A stretch of 64,000 nucleotides of DNA from Flavobacterium sp. MFBS3-15 (GTDB taxonomy: Bacteria; Bacteroidota; Bacteroidia; Flavobacteriales; Flavobacteriaceae): the NCBI RefSeq assembly GCF_026107645.2, contig NZ_JAPCHV010000022.1:1-64000 (forward strand). The letters are read 5' to 3'. The notes under the pieces were generated by a model, which saw only the letters and a program-made list of their open reading frames with translations, did no database searches and had not been told where the DNA came from. Positions 20,501 to 30,300 of this stretch are shown here, piece after piece. Numbering within the stretch: the stretch's first letter is position 1; every line of letters begins with the position of its first letter. Made by a program: the position numbers and the translations under genes.

Positions 20501-23500
20501 TTGCAGGTGCAATTGTACCTGCCGGTATAACCTACAGTTGGAGCGCTCCTACAGTAACGGGAGGCATTACGGGCGGTACGGCAGGAACAGGCGAAACATC
20601 TATCGGCGGCACTCTTGTGAACCCAACCAACATAGCCCAAACCGCAACCTATACTGTAAACATAGTATCGCCTGAAGGTGTATGTGCAGGTGATGCATTT
20701 GTAATTACCATTACTGTTAATCCAAAACCATACGTCGACGCTTCACAAACGGTAACCATCTGTAGCGGCGCATCTTTTAGTGTAATACCAACAGATGGAG
20801 GTGGAAACAGCATTCCTGCGAATACAACCTATACATGGACCATACCGGCAATAAACCCGGCGGGATCCATAACAGGAGGCACGGCTCAGAATTCACCACA
20901 AACTGCCATTTCACAGGCATTGAACAACACAACAAGCGATGTGGCGACAGCTACTTATACAGTAACGCCAACATCGGGTAACTGTGCAGGCGAAACCTTT
21001 GAGATTATAGTAACCGTCAACCCTGTGCCTACTGTAGATGATATAGCTGCACAAACGCTTTGCGGCGGTTCGCCAACCGATGCAATAACCTTTACTGGCG
21101 CTACCGGTGGTACGGTTTACAGCTGGACTAACAACACGCCTTCAATAGGGCTGGCAACAAATGGTGTTGGCAATATACCACCTTTTATTGCTGTAAACAG
21201 CGGTACAGCACCGGTTACAGCAACCATTACGGTTACTCCTGTTTATGCCGGCTGTCCGGGTGCGGCCAAGACATTTACCATAACAGTAAACCCGGCACCA
21301 ACAGTGAGCTTTTCACAAGCTTCGCAGTCCATATGTTCGGGTACTGCAAGTACGTCTGTGACGCTTTCCAGCGCTACGGTGGGGGCATCCATAAGCTGGA
21401 CGGCTGTACAGCCTGCAGGGCTTACAGGTGTGGCGACAAGTGGCACCAATACCATTCCGGCACAAACGCTGACAAATGCTACCAGCAGCCCTATAACGGT
21501 GACTTATACTGCTGTGGCTGCCACGTCGGATGCTTCGGCATGTCCCGGGCCGTTGGCAATCTATACCATAGTGGTGAATCCGGTACCGTTTGTAGGGGCA
21601 CCAATCGCCGAAGCGATATGCAGTGGCGGTACGGTTACGGTTACTCCTCCGGATGGCGGATCGAACAATATTCCGGCAGGCACAACATTTACATGGACAG
21701 CGCCAACCGGCACAGGCTTTACAGGTGGGACAGCGCAGCCTGCACCGCAGCCGTCGTTTAGCCAGACACTTGTTAATACAACAGTATCTCCGGTAACTGC
21801 AAACTATATGGTTACACCATCGGCTAATGGCTGTACAGGCGTACCGTTCCAGATAACGGTAATCGTAAACCCAACTGCGGTTATAGGCAATGCCGCGCAA
21901 ACAATATGTACAGGCGGCACATTCTCTGTCAACCCTGCGGGCAATGCTTCTTTACTTCCTGCAGGTACAGTTTACAATTGGAATGCACCAACCGTAACAG
22001 GGGGCATAACCGGCGGCGCTGCCGGAAACGGCCAAACGCTGGTGACAGGGACATTGGTAAACCCATCGGGTGTAATGCAGACTGCAACTTATGTGGTTAC
22101 TCCCGTATCGCCGGATGGCAACTGTGCGGGCGCACCTTTTAATGTTGTCGTGACGGTTAGTCCTGCATTTACAGTGACATCGGTAGTTTCAGATTATAAT
22201 GGATTTGAAATAAGCGTGGCAGGAGGTACTGACGGCTCGATAGATCTTACGCCCGCCGGAGGCTCTGGAACTTATACTTATAACTGGAGCGGATCCGGAG
22301 GATTTGCCGCTACAACACAGGATATCTCTAACCTTGGTCAGGGTAACTATACGGTAACCGTAAGTGACGGCCTTTGCGCTGATGTGGTATTGCAATTCCA
22401 GATGGTAGAACCGCTGCCACTGGTTATAGCGGAAGTTGCAGGCAGCCATGTGAACGTAAATTGCTCTGGTGAAAGCACAGGTGTTATCGAAGTTGAAATT
22501 ACCGAAGTTTCGGTAGGGCCTTTTGATTATGCCATACTCCTGCCAAACGGGACGATTATAGAAGAAGTGCTGAATATCATGGCCGAAAATTACGTGTTTG
22601 ATAACCTGCCGGCAGGAAACTATAACATACGGGTGACAGATGCTAACGGAACTATCAAGTTCATCAACGGTGTCGCCATTACACAGCCTGTTGCGCCACT
22701 GGCAATAAGCAATGCGGTGGTATCTGACTTCAACGGTTTCAGCATAAGCTGTAACGGCGCCAACAACGGCAGTATTGACCTTACTGTAGCTGGGGGTACT
22801 CCTGCCTATAATTACCTGTGGGCCGGGCCAAACGGTTTTGCGGCCACTACCCAGGACATTAACTCACTTCCACCGGGCAACTATGCTGTAACCATTACCG
22901 ATGCCACCGGCCTTTGTACCGTGACTCAAACCTATACCATAACAGAACCGCTGCCACTGGCCTTAAACAGCGTAGTATCGGACTTTAATGGCTTTGAAAT
23001 AGCCTGCTTTGGAGGTACATCTGGAAGCATCAATGTCACGCCATCGGGTGGCACAGGTACATACAGTTATCAATGGACGGGGCCAAATGGCTTTGTTGCC
23101 GCGACGCAGGATGTGGCCAACCTTGCTGTTGGCACCTACACTCTTACCATGAAAGATAGTAATAACTGTGCGCTGGCGGTACAAACCTATACACTGAACC
23201 AACCTGCAGCCATTACAGTTACCGAAACCCATGTGAATGTACTTTGCTTTGGCGCTGCCACCGGCTCAATAGATGTTACGGTTTCCGGAGGTGTTACCTC
23301 GGTCTCAGGCGGATACTCCTTTGCCTGGACGGGCCCTAACAGCTTCCTCGCAACTACTGAAGACCTTAACAATATTGGAGCAGGCACCTATAACCTGACT
23401 ATAACTGATGATTCAGGATGTACCCGTACGCTTGTTGTCGTGGTGACACAGCAGCCGGAAATCATCATAACACCAGCAACTACGCCTATAAGCTGTTATG

Positions 23501-24921
23501 GTGCCAATGATGCGACAATAACCCTGAACATTACGGGCGGCGACGCACCTTATGTAGCCGAATGGAACAACCTGGCTACAGGTACCTTTCAGGATAACCT
23601 CGCTGCGGGTAACTATGTGATAACTGTTACCGATGATTCCGGATGCCAGAAGCAAATAACGGTAGTCATCAACGAAGCACCGATATTTACAGTAAACCCG
23701 GTGGTAACCCAAATTACCTGCAATGGTGCCAATGATGGCAGCATTGCTTTAAACCTTGTAGGAGGACAGGCCCCGGTTACCATGACCTGGAGTGATGGCT
23801 CTACAGCGGGTACAACACGCAACAACCTGGGGCCGGGTACATACATAGCCACCATTTTTGACGGGACGCCATGCCAGATTGTGCGCACCTTTACCATTGT
23901 TGAACCATTGGCCCTAAACATTGGTGCCAACGTGACCCATGCTATTGTATGTGACGATGCCCAAAGCGGCGCAATAAACCTGCACCCTGCCGGCGGAGTT
24001 CCACCATACACTTTTGCATGGTCTAACGGTGCGAGCACAGAGGATCTGACCGGGCTGACATCGGGCAATTATGCGGTGACAGTAACTGATGCCAATGGAT
24101 GCAGCAAAACCTTGCAGTATGCTGTAACAAGGCCGGATGCGCTGTCGCTTACTGTCAACCAGAATGTGCAGTTCAATTGCGATGCGCATACCGTAACCCA
24201 AACCAATATTGCAACAGCTTCGGGTGGTGTGCCACCGTTTAACTACACCTGGAGTGCCGGCACTGTAAGCGCTGGAAACGGCCAGATGATGACTACCAAT
24301 GTGAACGGTACTTACATCGTAACTGCTACTGATGCAATGGGCTGTACGACCAACTTTACATTTGAGGTAAACACCCAGCAACTTGGTGAGGCTGATTTTT
24401 ATATAGAATCGTATGCCCATACCACATTTGACGTGTATTCGATATTCGACCCGATACAGTTTACCAATACCTCAACAGGCGATTATACCGGTGTATCATG
24501 GAACTTTGGTGATGGCAGCGTATCGGATGAGGAAAACCCTCAGCACACTTATGTTCGGGAAGGGGTTTATACTGTAGTGCAGACGGTTACTTATCCATAT
24601 GGTTGCGTCGACAAAAAAGTCATGGTCATCAATGTAGGCAAGGGCTATGATGTTATGATTCCGAATGCCTTTACTCCGAATGCCGATGGTACAAATGATA
24701 CTTTTGCGGCAGTATTCAAAGGGCTTAAGAGTATTGAGCTTGCTGTATACGACACTTGGGGATCGATGATATACTATGAAAAAGGCGACGTGATACAGGG
24801 GTGGAACGGCATGATAAAAGGTGTTCCTGCCGAAAATGGGAACTATGTGTATCGTATTACTGCCGAAACCTTCTACGGACAGTTGGTGAATTATGAAGGG
24901 CCGTTTGCCTTAATTAAATAA
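14599..24921 (+). CDS. giant SprB-like modular adhesin with gliding-type C-terminal domain
   Basis: 3440 residues, a T9SS-secreted surface protein. A signal peptide (about 1-22) precedes the modules. Next come Ig/PKD-like domains (about 25-1050). A block of Ig-like modules of about 90 residues follows, each with YQWYSN and a TYYYYV strand (about 1070-1860). Then come PKD-like modules with an ICSGG start and a YTWT core (about 1870-2530). SprB-like repeats of about 80 residues with NGANDGSI and GNYxVTVTD follow (about 2540-3260). The last parts are a final PKD domain (FGDGSVSDEENPQHTY) and a CHU_C domain with the diagnostic IPNAFTPNADGTNDTF. SprB of F. johnsoniae is the gliding adhesin and is about twice as long. 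The stop overlaps the start of a PorP/SprF gene, the standard partner of type B cargo. A stretch around 15.3-16.4 kb is visibly more AT-rich than the rest. Confidence 0.9.
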   Translation: MRKIYFPLVFLLFLVNFSAFAKKSCSSLLFEATAWVPSATISGTTEVCQGSGPQQITFTGSGGTAPYTFTYKINDGANHTVTTTNGNTVTVDAPSNIAGTFVYTLQSVMDSSADAIEETASGSATITVNALPVITGASALCVGTTIDLDGSGQQAPNPAWSSSNPAVATVNNAGIVDAQAPGTTTITYTNSNGCQETKVITVHALPVANFTFNPSVTCASQAKAFTNTSTGANLSYLWNFGNPESGSLNTSTVQNPQHIFEAPGNGTQTFNVTLTVTNTVTNCQDVQTHLVTVNQVPNTNLFGTGSTVFNSITTFRVCQNAPSPLSFGNLSTTQPTNTHYHIDWGDNSTAYDSATFTGTIQHTYAVGLWTLTYTITGQNGCTATKEYKVFVGSNPAVALGNPGNTDICITGNIADDTLTFPITGTSNNAPGTTYTVTFSDDPSNPQVFNHPPPASVSHRFLDTSCGENLPNFPNSFSATIVARNPCSQSVVSVVPIYISTKPEGDFSVPTENECVNETVCFTNTTENSNSIDSSNGSCSTGAPILWTIIPATGHVLMSGNMGFAFDMTDTSSWSSGSDELCVKFTVPGTYTIKMLVGNKCDIDDEVVKTICIEAPLSAPSFTLSSTTGCAPFAATATNTSNVSGSCDPIYQWSVINYNATNCGTAPANNYNYFTNGTTASSENPSFNFPNAGTYTIRLRVTNSCGTVATTQNVIVKQPPTVNISPIADLCGADQVTFTPQLNVTNCGGDPLTYLWSFPGGTPSTSTDPQPSVIYTTSGSHTFSVEVTNECGSTSDSETFSISPTVIADAGDDITICNGTSTQLNGQASGGVPGYTYQWSPTQGLSSPSIANPVASPTVTTTYTLTVRDSQNCPKTSQVTVYVNTINQGSIGNGQTICSGGDPVAFTSGAASGTGTITYQWEVSTTGATGTYTDIPGATDAIYDSPPLTENTWFRRKVISTLNGLECIKTTNFVEIIINDVEPGEVSADQQICPGGIPVAFNQVTAASGTGTLTYQWQSSTDNSNWNNISSSPNPTYSSGPLTQTTYFRRRVTSSLNNVFCTEYSNVVTVTVVPDPVVDVQPLPTQTVCLGAPVSELTVTASGGIGTYSYQWYSNSINSTTGGIPVSGQVNDNFTPVPSVAGTYYYYVVVTATGPGCSVTSNIAQVIVMPAPTITTQPVSSSVCVGGTPALLNVSYANGIGTPAYQWYSNTTNSTVGGTAIPSATGTSYQPSATAAGITYYYAELTFASGGCNAIVSNVATVEVNPAPSITTQPEPVQEICVGGSSVALSVAYTGGSGMASYQWYSNATASNSGGTLLPSATSATYTPPVFAIPGTYYYYVVVTLSAGGCDPVESEVAQINVVADPVVDTQPLATQTACQNGTPLDLEVTASGGVGALSYQWYSNATNSNTGGTLLPGQTASVYEPSTATLGTVYYYAVITAQGSGCSVTSAVARVITVEAPYVTTQPASGSVCLGGTPVLLNVAYANGTGTPSYQWFSNATNSNSGGTAIATATSASYQPMASAVGTTYYYAEITFSSGGCSLIKSNTAAVEVVPMPTITTQPTALQEICAGGSVPAFTVASSGGTGSVSYQWYSNSTDANSGGTIIPSATSATYAPPVFATVGTYYYYAVITISGSGCGTLSSEVAQVNVVADPIVDTQPLATQTLCEGSTPAVLSVAVSGGSGTPQYQWYSNTANNTTTGTMLTGQTNSTYTPSTATVGTIYYYVVVTTPVSGCSVTSSTAAVVVIESPVFTAQPQDETLCHGENPAQLSVAYANGTGTASYQWYSNTVDNADTGAATLISGAQSATYQPSGADAGTLYYFATISFTSGGCLVITSDTARITINELPQINSPQATEVCNNEAMSFAPADGGGNTIPTGTKYTWTLPTGTGFTGATSQAVPQNEVMQTLINTTNASVTATYTVTPVSNGCPGTAFTLELTVKPEPQIPAITQTICSGQAFTINPETVAGAIVPAGITYSWSAPTVTGGITGGTAGTGETSIGGTLVNPTNIAQTATYTVNIVSPEGVCAGDAFVITITVNPKPYVDASQTVTICSGASFSVIPTDGGGNSIPANTTYTWTIPAINPAGSITGGTAQNSPQTAISQALNNTTSDVATATYTVTPTSGNCAGETFEIIVTVNPVPTVDDIAAQTLCGGSPTDAITFTGATGGTVYSWTNNTPSIGLATNGVGNIPPFIAVNSGTAPVTATITVTPVYAGCPGAAKTFTITVNPAPTVSFSQASQSICSGTASTSVTLSSATVGASISWTAVQPAGLTGVATSGTNTIPAQTLTNATSSPITVTYTAVAATSDASACPGPLAIYTIVVNPVPFVGAPIAEAICSGGTVTVTPPDGGSNNIPAGTTFTWTAPTGTGFTGGTAQPAPQPSFSQTLVNTTVSPVTANYMVTPSANGCTGVPFQITVIVNPTAVIGNAAQTICTGGTFSVNPAGNASLLPAGTVYNWNAPTVTGGITGGAAGNGQTLVTGTLVNPSGVMQTATYVVTPVSPDGNCAGAPFNVVVTVSPAFTVTSVVSDYNGFEISVAGGTDGSIDLTPAGGSGTYTYNWSGSGGFAATTQDISNLGQGNYTVTVSDGLCADVVLQFQMVEPLPLVIAEVAGSHVNVNCSGESTGVIEVEITEVSVGPFDYAILLPNGTIIEEVLNIMAENYVFDNLPAGNYNIRVTDANGTIKFINGVAITQPVAPLAISNAVVSDFNGFSISCNGANNGSIDLTVAGGTPAYNYLWAGPNGFAATTQDINSLPPGNYAVTITDATGLCTVTQTYTITEPLPLALNSVVSDFNGFEIACFGGTSGSINVTPSGGTGTYSYQWTGPNGFVAATQDVANLAVGTYTLTMKDSNNCALAVQTYTLNQPAAITVTETHVNVLCFGAATGSIDVTVSGGVTSVSGGYSFAWTGPNSFLATTEDLNNIGAGTYNLTITDDSGCTRTLVVVVTQQPEIIITPATTPISCYGANDATITLNITGGDAPYVAEWNNLATGTFQDNLAAGNYVITVTDDSGCQKQITVVINEAPIFTVNPVVTQITCNGANDGSIALNLVGGQAPVTMTWSDGSTAGTTRNNLGPGTYIATIFDGTPCQIVRTFTIVEPLALNIGANVTHAIVCDDAQSGAINLHPAGGVPPYTFAWSNGASTEDLTGLTSGNYAVTVTDANGCSKTLQYAVTRPDALSLTVNQNVQFNCDAHTVTQTNIATASGGVPPFNYTWSAGTVSAGNGQMMTTNVNGTYIVTATDAMGCTTNFTFEVNTQQLGEADFYIESYAHTTFDVYSIFDPIQFTNTSTGDYTGVSWNFGDGSVSDEENPQHTYVREGVYTVVQTVTYPYGCVDKKVMVINVGKGYDVMIPNAFTPNADGTNDTFAAVFKGLKSIELAVYDTWGSMIYYEKGDVIQGWNGMIKGVPAENGNYVYRITAETFYGQLVNYEGPFALIK

Positions 24922-25919
24922 TGGAATTTACAATGAAACTAAAAATAGCGATTATCGCAACATTTCTGGGTATAACGGCCAACGCGCAGGATCCCATATT
25001 TACACAATTCTTTATGGCGCCGCAGGCCATAAACCCAGGCTATACCGGCTTTATGGAAACCACGACAGTAGGAGTGCTGCATCGCTCGCAGTGGCCCGAT
25101 AACCAGCTAAAGATAAATACGGACTATGCCTATCTTAATACCTGGTCACCCAGTATGAATAGTGGTTTTGGGCTCAATGTACTGAGCCAGCGTGAATCAT
25201 TTACTGATTATAGCCTTACGCAGATAAACGGAAGCTATTCCTACAAGGTGCAGCTTGATAATGATTGGTATTTTATTCCGGCGATAGAGGCAGGATGGGG
25301 TACCAAGTCGTATGGCTTCCAGAATCTTGTGCTTGAAGACCAACTAAACATTGGATCGGGTACAATTGACCCTACGAGCATCGACCCGCTTGCGGCCAAT
25401 AATAAGGTAAATTTCATGGATATATCTGCAGGTATGGTGGTACACAATGAAAAGCTATGGTTGGGCCTTTCGCTAAAGCACCTTAACAAGCCGAATATTT
25501 CGTTTACACAGGCAGGCAATATACCGCTTGATATGTTCATGGCAATCAATGCGGGTTATGAAATGAGATTGTCCGACACCTTTAGTACCTCATTTCTTCC
25601 GCATAATACGAAGATGCTTTTCTTTTCCAATTTCATGAAGCAGGCTGAATATAACAGGCTGGATGCCGGCCTGGGCTTTATTTTTGATAAAGTGATGATA
25701 GGGGCCATAGCGGCTACCAATCCTTCCGGGAACAGTTCTGAAAGCCATATGCTGACTTCGCTTAACCTTTATGGCGGATTGCAATATGAGCACTTTAAGT
25801 TTGGATATTCTTATGACTTCAATACGTCAGGCATTGGCAGAACGGGTGGCATACATGAGTTTTCCATAAGCTACCAGTTTGATTTGGAGGCTGATTGTTT
25901 CGGGTGTCCCGATTATTAG
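24921..25919 (+). CDS. PorP/SprF-family T9SS outer-membrane protein
   Basis: 332 residues from the ATG that overlaps the adhesin stop (TAATG). ATG 24933 gives a cleaner signal peptide (MKLKIAIIATFLGITANAQ). The mature protein starts with the family hallmark DPIFTQFFMAPQAINPGYTG and shows beta-barrel alternation throughout, e.g. FGYSYDF and FSISYQF near the end. PorP/SprF proteins hold T9SS type B substrates such as SprB at the cell surface. The coupled arrangement identifies the giant adhesin as its partner. Confidence 0.92.
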   Translation: MEFTMKLKIAIIATFLGITANAQDPIFTQFFMAPQAINPGYTGFMETTTVGVLHRSQWPDNQLKINTDYAYLNTWSPSMNSGFGLNVLSQRESFTDYSLTQINGSYSYKVQLDNDWYFIPAIEAGWGTKSYGFQNLVLEDQLNIGSGTIDPTSIDPLAANNKVNFMDISAGMVVHNEKLWLGLSLKHLNKPNISFTQAGNIPLDMFMAINAGYEMRLSDTFSTSFLPHNTKMLFFSNFMKQAEYNRLDAGLGFIFDKVMIGAIAATNPSGNSSESHMLTSLNLYGGLQYEHFKFGYSYDFNTSGIGRTGGIHEFSISYQFDLEADCFGCPDY

Positions 25920-26062
25920 CAATAAATGCCTGCTTTATTACACTAATGCATAATCGTTCATGATATTTATATGCTTGATAAGGAGAAGTGGATGAAATGA
26001 TTGTTATAAATCCATACGTTTTATTAACAACTCTTTAACATTTAAATTGTTAATTTTGAAAC

Positions 26063-26087
26063 AGCCGCAGCTTGCGGCTTCTTTTTT
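26063..26087 (+). terminator. intrinsic terminator after the adhesin operon
   Basis: AGCCGCA-GCT-TGCGGCT forms a 7-bp stem with a 3-nt loop followed by TCTTTTTT. It is 143 bp past the stop of the PorP/SprF gene and 64 bp before the next start. A TAATTTTG box (26051-26058) sits just upstream. The hairpin might therefore be an attenuator instead, but no good -33 element was found. Confidence 0.65.
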
Positions 26088-26150
26088 GTTGCATCTAACT
26101 AAAACCCGGGCAAGCGTTGCATCTTTCCCCCGTATCGCCGCCCACACATT

Positions 26151-27356
26151 ATGATATTAATCGTTGACGACATAAGGGCTAACATAATTGCCCTTCAAAA
26201 AATACTGGAGCTCCATGGTCTGGTCGCTGATGCCGCGGAATCAGGCGAGGAAGCCTTGTTGAAGATACTTAAGTCAGATTATTCTCTCATTATCCTTGAT
26301 GTGCAGATGCCGGGAATGGATGGCTTTGAAGTAGCCGAAGCGCTGTCAGGCAGTAACAGGACAAAGGACATTCCGGTAATATTCCTTTCGGCGGTGAATA
26401 AGCAGAAAAAATTCATATCAAAGGGCTATGAGACCGGAGGGGTGGATTATGTAACCAAGCCTGTAGATCCGGACCTTTTGATATTAAAAGTGAAAACATT
26501 CCTGAAGCTTTACGAACAGAAAAAGGAACTAAAAGATATACGTGACCTGCTGGCAAAGGAAATTGAAATACGCAAAGAAGCACAGGGAAACCTGGAACTT
26601 AAGGTGGCCGAGCGAACCAGTGAGCTTGTAGAAAAGAACGAAGAGCTGGAAATGCGGAATCACGAGCTTCAGCAATTTTCCTGGGTTGTATCGCACGACC
26701 TCAAGGAGCCTATCAGGAAAATTGAACTCTTCATAAAGATCATACGCGAGAAATACCTTATTGAGGACCCTACTGCCCTGGATTATGTTCGTCGTACCAT
26801 CAAGTCAGCTGAGAGGATGTCGGCACTTATTACCGACCTGCTCGACTACTCAAGGCTTTCGGCTAATGTGTCGGCTACAAAAACCAGTCTAAGTGTGGTT
26901 TTACATGAGGTTGTCTCGGATTTTGACTACATGATTGAGCAAAAAGGCGCAACCGTAAACATAGGCCCCATGCCTGTGCTGGAATGTGTGGGCAGCCAAA
27001 TGCGGCAGGTATTCCAGAATCTGGTAAGCAACTCATTGAAATTTGCCAAAGCGGATGTGCCACCGGTAATAGAGATATGGGCTGAGACAGTTGAAATAAA
27101 AGATTTTGACAGCCCTGTTTCGCCTGATGGTGCATTTACAAGAATTATGGTTCGTGACAACGGCATAGGTTTCGACGAAAAGTTTCTTGATAAGATATTC
27201 ATAATATTCCAAAGCCTTAATGACCGTAGCGCTTATGACGGTACCGGCATAGGCCTCGCGATAGCAAAAAAGATAATTGAAAGGCATAATGGCATTATTA
27301 CAGCCAAAAGCGAGCCGGGCAAAGGCTCCTGCTTTATAATGGTGCTACCAATATAA
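26151..27356 (+). CDS. receiver-histidine kinase (REC-HisKA-HATPase)
   Basis: 401 residues, soluble. It has an N-terminal receiver domain with phospho-acceptor D50 (LIILDVQMPGMDG) and K103-P (VTKPVD). A coiled coil (about 120-172) follows, then HisKA with H182 in VVSHDLKEPIRK, and HATPase_c with NLVSNSLKFA, DNGIGFDEKF and GTGIGLAIAKKI. The receiver-first order suggests its kinase output is set by an upstream phosphodonor, probably the large hybrid kinase encoded 27 bp downstream. It opens a five-gene operon. Confidence 0.9.
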   Translation: MILIVDDIRANIIALQKILELHGLVADAAESGEEALLKILKSDYSLIILDVQMPGMDGFEVAEALSGSNRTKDIPVIFLSAVNKQKKFISKGYETGGVDYVTKPVDPDLLILKVKTFLKLYEQKKELKDIRDLLAKEIEIRKEAQGNLELKVAERTSELVEKNEELEMRNHELQQFSWVVSHDLKEPIRKIELFIKIIREKYLIEDPTALDYVRRTIKSAERMSALITDLLDYSRLSANVSATKTSLSVVLHEVVSDFDYMIEQKGATVNIGPMPVLECVGSQMRQVFQNLVSNSLKFAKADVPPVIEIWAETVEIKDFDSPVSPDGAFTRIMVRDNGIGFDEKFLDKIFIIFQSLNDRSAYDGTGIGLAIAKKIIERHNGIITAKSEPGKGSCFIMVLPI

Positions 27357-27383
27357 ATAACCAAAACAGAAAAACGAATACGC

Positions 27384-30300
27384 ATGAACGGAAATTTCAG
27401 AAGGAATTTATTAGTAAGCACAGGGGTTTCCATGCTTATACTGATTGTAAGTTCGGTTGCCTCATACCTTAGTATCAGCAATCTGATGGAAAGCAACAGG
27501 CTGGTAAACCACACACAGGATGTTATTTTTAACATTAATGAAAGCAATTCCATAATGGTCGAAGCACAGTCGAGCATGCGGGCCTATCTTGTAACAGGGA
27601 GGGAAGATTTTCTGGAACGTTACAATAATTCTGAAAATCAGATGGATGCTACATTGCAAAAGCTTGAAGCACTGGTGTCTGACAACGAGGATCAGCAAAA
27701 GTCCCTGCAATATATAAAAAAGCTGAAAGACGAGTTTTTTGATTATTTACGTGTAAGGATACTGGAAAAGAAAAGTGGCAGGGTCACCGAGGCTACCGAT
27801 CTTGACAGTGGCAGGCGTATTTCGGGAAAGATACGCTCGGAGTTTAAGACTATGGAGCTGCGTGAACAGGGACTTTTGAAGGAGCGTACCGATAATTCGG
27901 ACAAGTACGGAGTATATAGCACCATACTTATAGTGGTAGCAGCTATATTGGCGCTGCTTATAAGCGCTATTTTCTTTGTAAGGATATTACGCGATTATAA
28001 TGAACGCCTTAAGCTTCAGTTGGAACTGCAAAAAAGCGAAAAAGAAACTGCTGAAAGAATACGTGTCATTAGCAATATAGCATCGGCTATATCGTCAGGT
28101 GACTACTCAGTGCGCGTAGACGACAATGAAAGCGATGCTCTTGGGAGCATGGGTGGATCACTTAATAATATGGCAGTTGCGCTTGATTCGTCATTTACAT
28201 CATTGTCAGAAAAGGAGTGGCTGCAAACAGGAATTGCCGAGCTAAATAAGGTAATGATTGGAGAGAAGACACCGGAACAGCTTACCCGCGATGTAATCAC
28301 ATATATTGCTAATTATACCGGCAGTAGTGCAGGCATAGTGTACCTTCCGGAAGGTGAACTATTATATCCCGTTGGCGGCTTCAGTTACATGGCCGACAGA
28401 AACAGGGAAAGTATACCGTTTGGAGAAGGACTTACAGGACAGGCTGCTTTATCAGGAAAAATACTGGAGCTGAAAGGCGTAGCTCCTGAAGATGTAAAGA
28501 TATCCTATGCATTAGGGGAAGTAAAACCTAAACACATAGTCGCCGTACCATTGATTGACGATAAGCTGGCAGGCGTGGCAGAACTATTATCCGTAACTGA
28601 ATTTACGCCACTTCAAATTGAGTTTTTGTCATCTGCAGCCCACAACATAGCTGTTGCCATAACTACTGCCCAAAATCGCAGGCGTGTACAGGAACTGCTT
28701 GAAGAGACCGAAGCTCAGTCGGAAGAGTTAAAGATGCAGCATAGTGAATTGGAAAGCATCAATGCTGAGCTGGAAACTCAAACAGAAAAGTTGCAGGCTT
28801 CGGAAGAGGAGCTGCGTGTGCAGCAGGAAGAGTTGCAGCAAACGAATGAAGAATTAGCTGAGCGCAGCGTATTGCTGGAAGAACGCAACATGGAGATACA
28901 GAAAAAGTCGGAAGATCTGGAACTAAGTACACGTTACAAGTCAGAGTTTCTTGCCAATATGTCGCATGAGCTTCGTACGCCGCTCAACTCGATACTCCTG
29001 CTTAGCCGTTTGTTATCGGAAAATAACGATAATAACATGAACGACGAGCAGATTGAATTTGCAAAAGTGATACAGAGCTCCGGCACCGGATTATTAGGGC
29101 TAATAGATGAAATACTCGACCTTTCGAAAATTGAGGCAGGTAAAATGGATCTTGAGTTTCTTGACGTATCGGTAAAAGAAATAACAGATAATCTGAAAAA
29201 TCTTTTTACTGAGGTCGCAAGGCAGAAGGGTATCGAATTCAGGATTGTGGCCGACAATGCACCGGTGGTAATAAGGACCGATAAAATGAGGCTTGAACAG
29301 ATACTCAAAAACCTGATTTCTAATGCTATAAAGTTCACTTCGAATGGCTCGGTAACACTTGAGGTTACAAAGAAAGACGACAAACAGGTATGTTTCACGG
29401 TAAAAGATACCGGTATAGGCATACCACCCGAAAAGCAACCCCTAATTTTTGAAGCTTTCCAGCAGGCTGACGGTTCCACCAAGCGCAAGTATGGCGGAAC
29501 GGGGCTTGGGCTTTCTATAAGCAGGGAATTGTCCAAACTGCTTAAAGGCGACATTAGCCTGAAGAGCGCAGTAAATGAAGGTAGTGAATTTACGTTATGC
29601 ATACCTATCATAGGAATGGCTGTTCCTGTACAGGTAAATGTACCGCGTGAAGAACCGCCTATGCAGAGTAGCGGTACAGCACAATCTGAAGTGGAAGCTA
29701 AAGCAACGGAAGAAAGAAATAAATACCTGAGCCCTGTAATACCTGAAGATGTACCTGATGACAGGGATGCAATAGGTGAACAGGATAAGGTAATCCTGAT
29801 TGTGGAAGATGATGTAAGCTTTGCCAAATCGTTGCTCGATTTTACACGCAAACGGGGATATAAGGGCATAGTAAGTGTGCGTGGTGACCATGCATTGAAT
29901 ATAGCTCTGGCTTACAGGCCTGTAGGTGTGTTGTTAGATATTCAGTTGCCAATAAAGAGCGGCTGGGAAGTAATGGAAGACCTTAAAGGCAATCCACAGA
30001 CAAGGCATATACCGGTACACATGATGTCGTCGCACAAAATGAAGCAGGAAAGCTTGCTGAAAGGTGCTGTAAACTTCCTCGATAAGCCCGTAGCGTATGA
30101 GCAGATGCCGGAAATATTCAGGCGTATCGAACATATTGTCAACAGGGAATCGCAAAAGGTTCTCATCATTGAAGACAATCCTAAACATGCCCAGGCACTG
30201 GCGTATTTCCTTGAAACTTTTAATATCAATTCTGAAATAAAAAGTGAGGTATCCGAAGGGGTGGAAACCCTGAAAAATTCTCCTGTTGAATGCGTGATCC

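Noticed and set aside
20061..24420. Long antisense frames inside the giant adhesin gene
   Set aside because: They mirror its repeated codons; none has a plausible start or domain.
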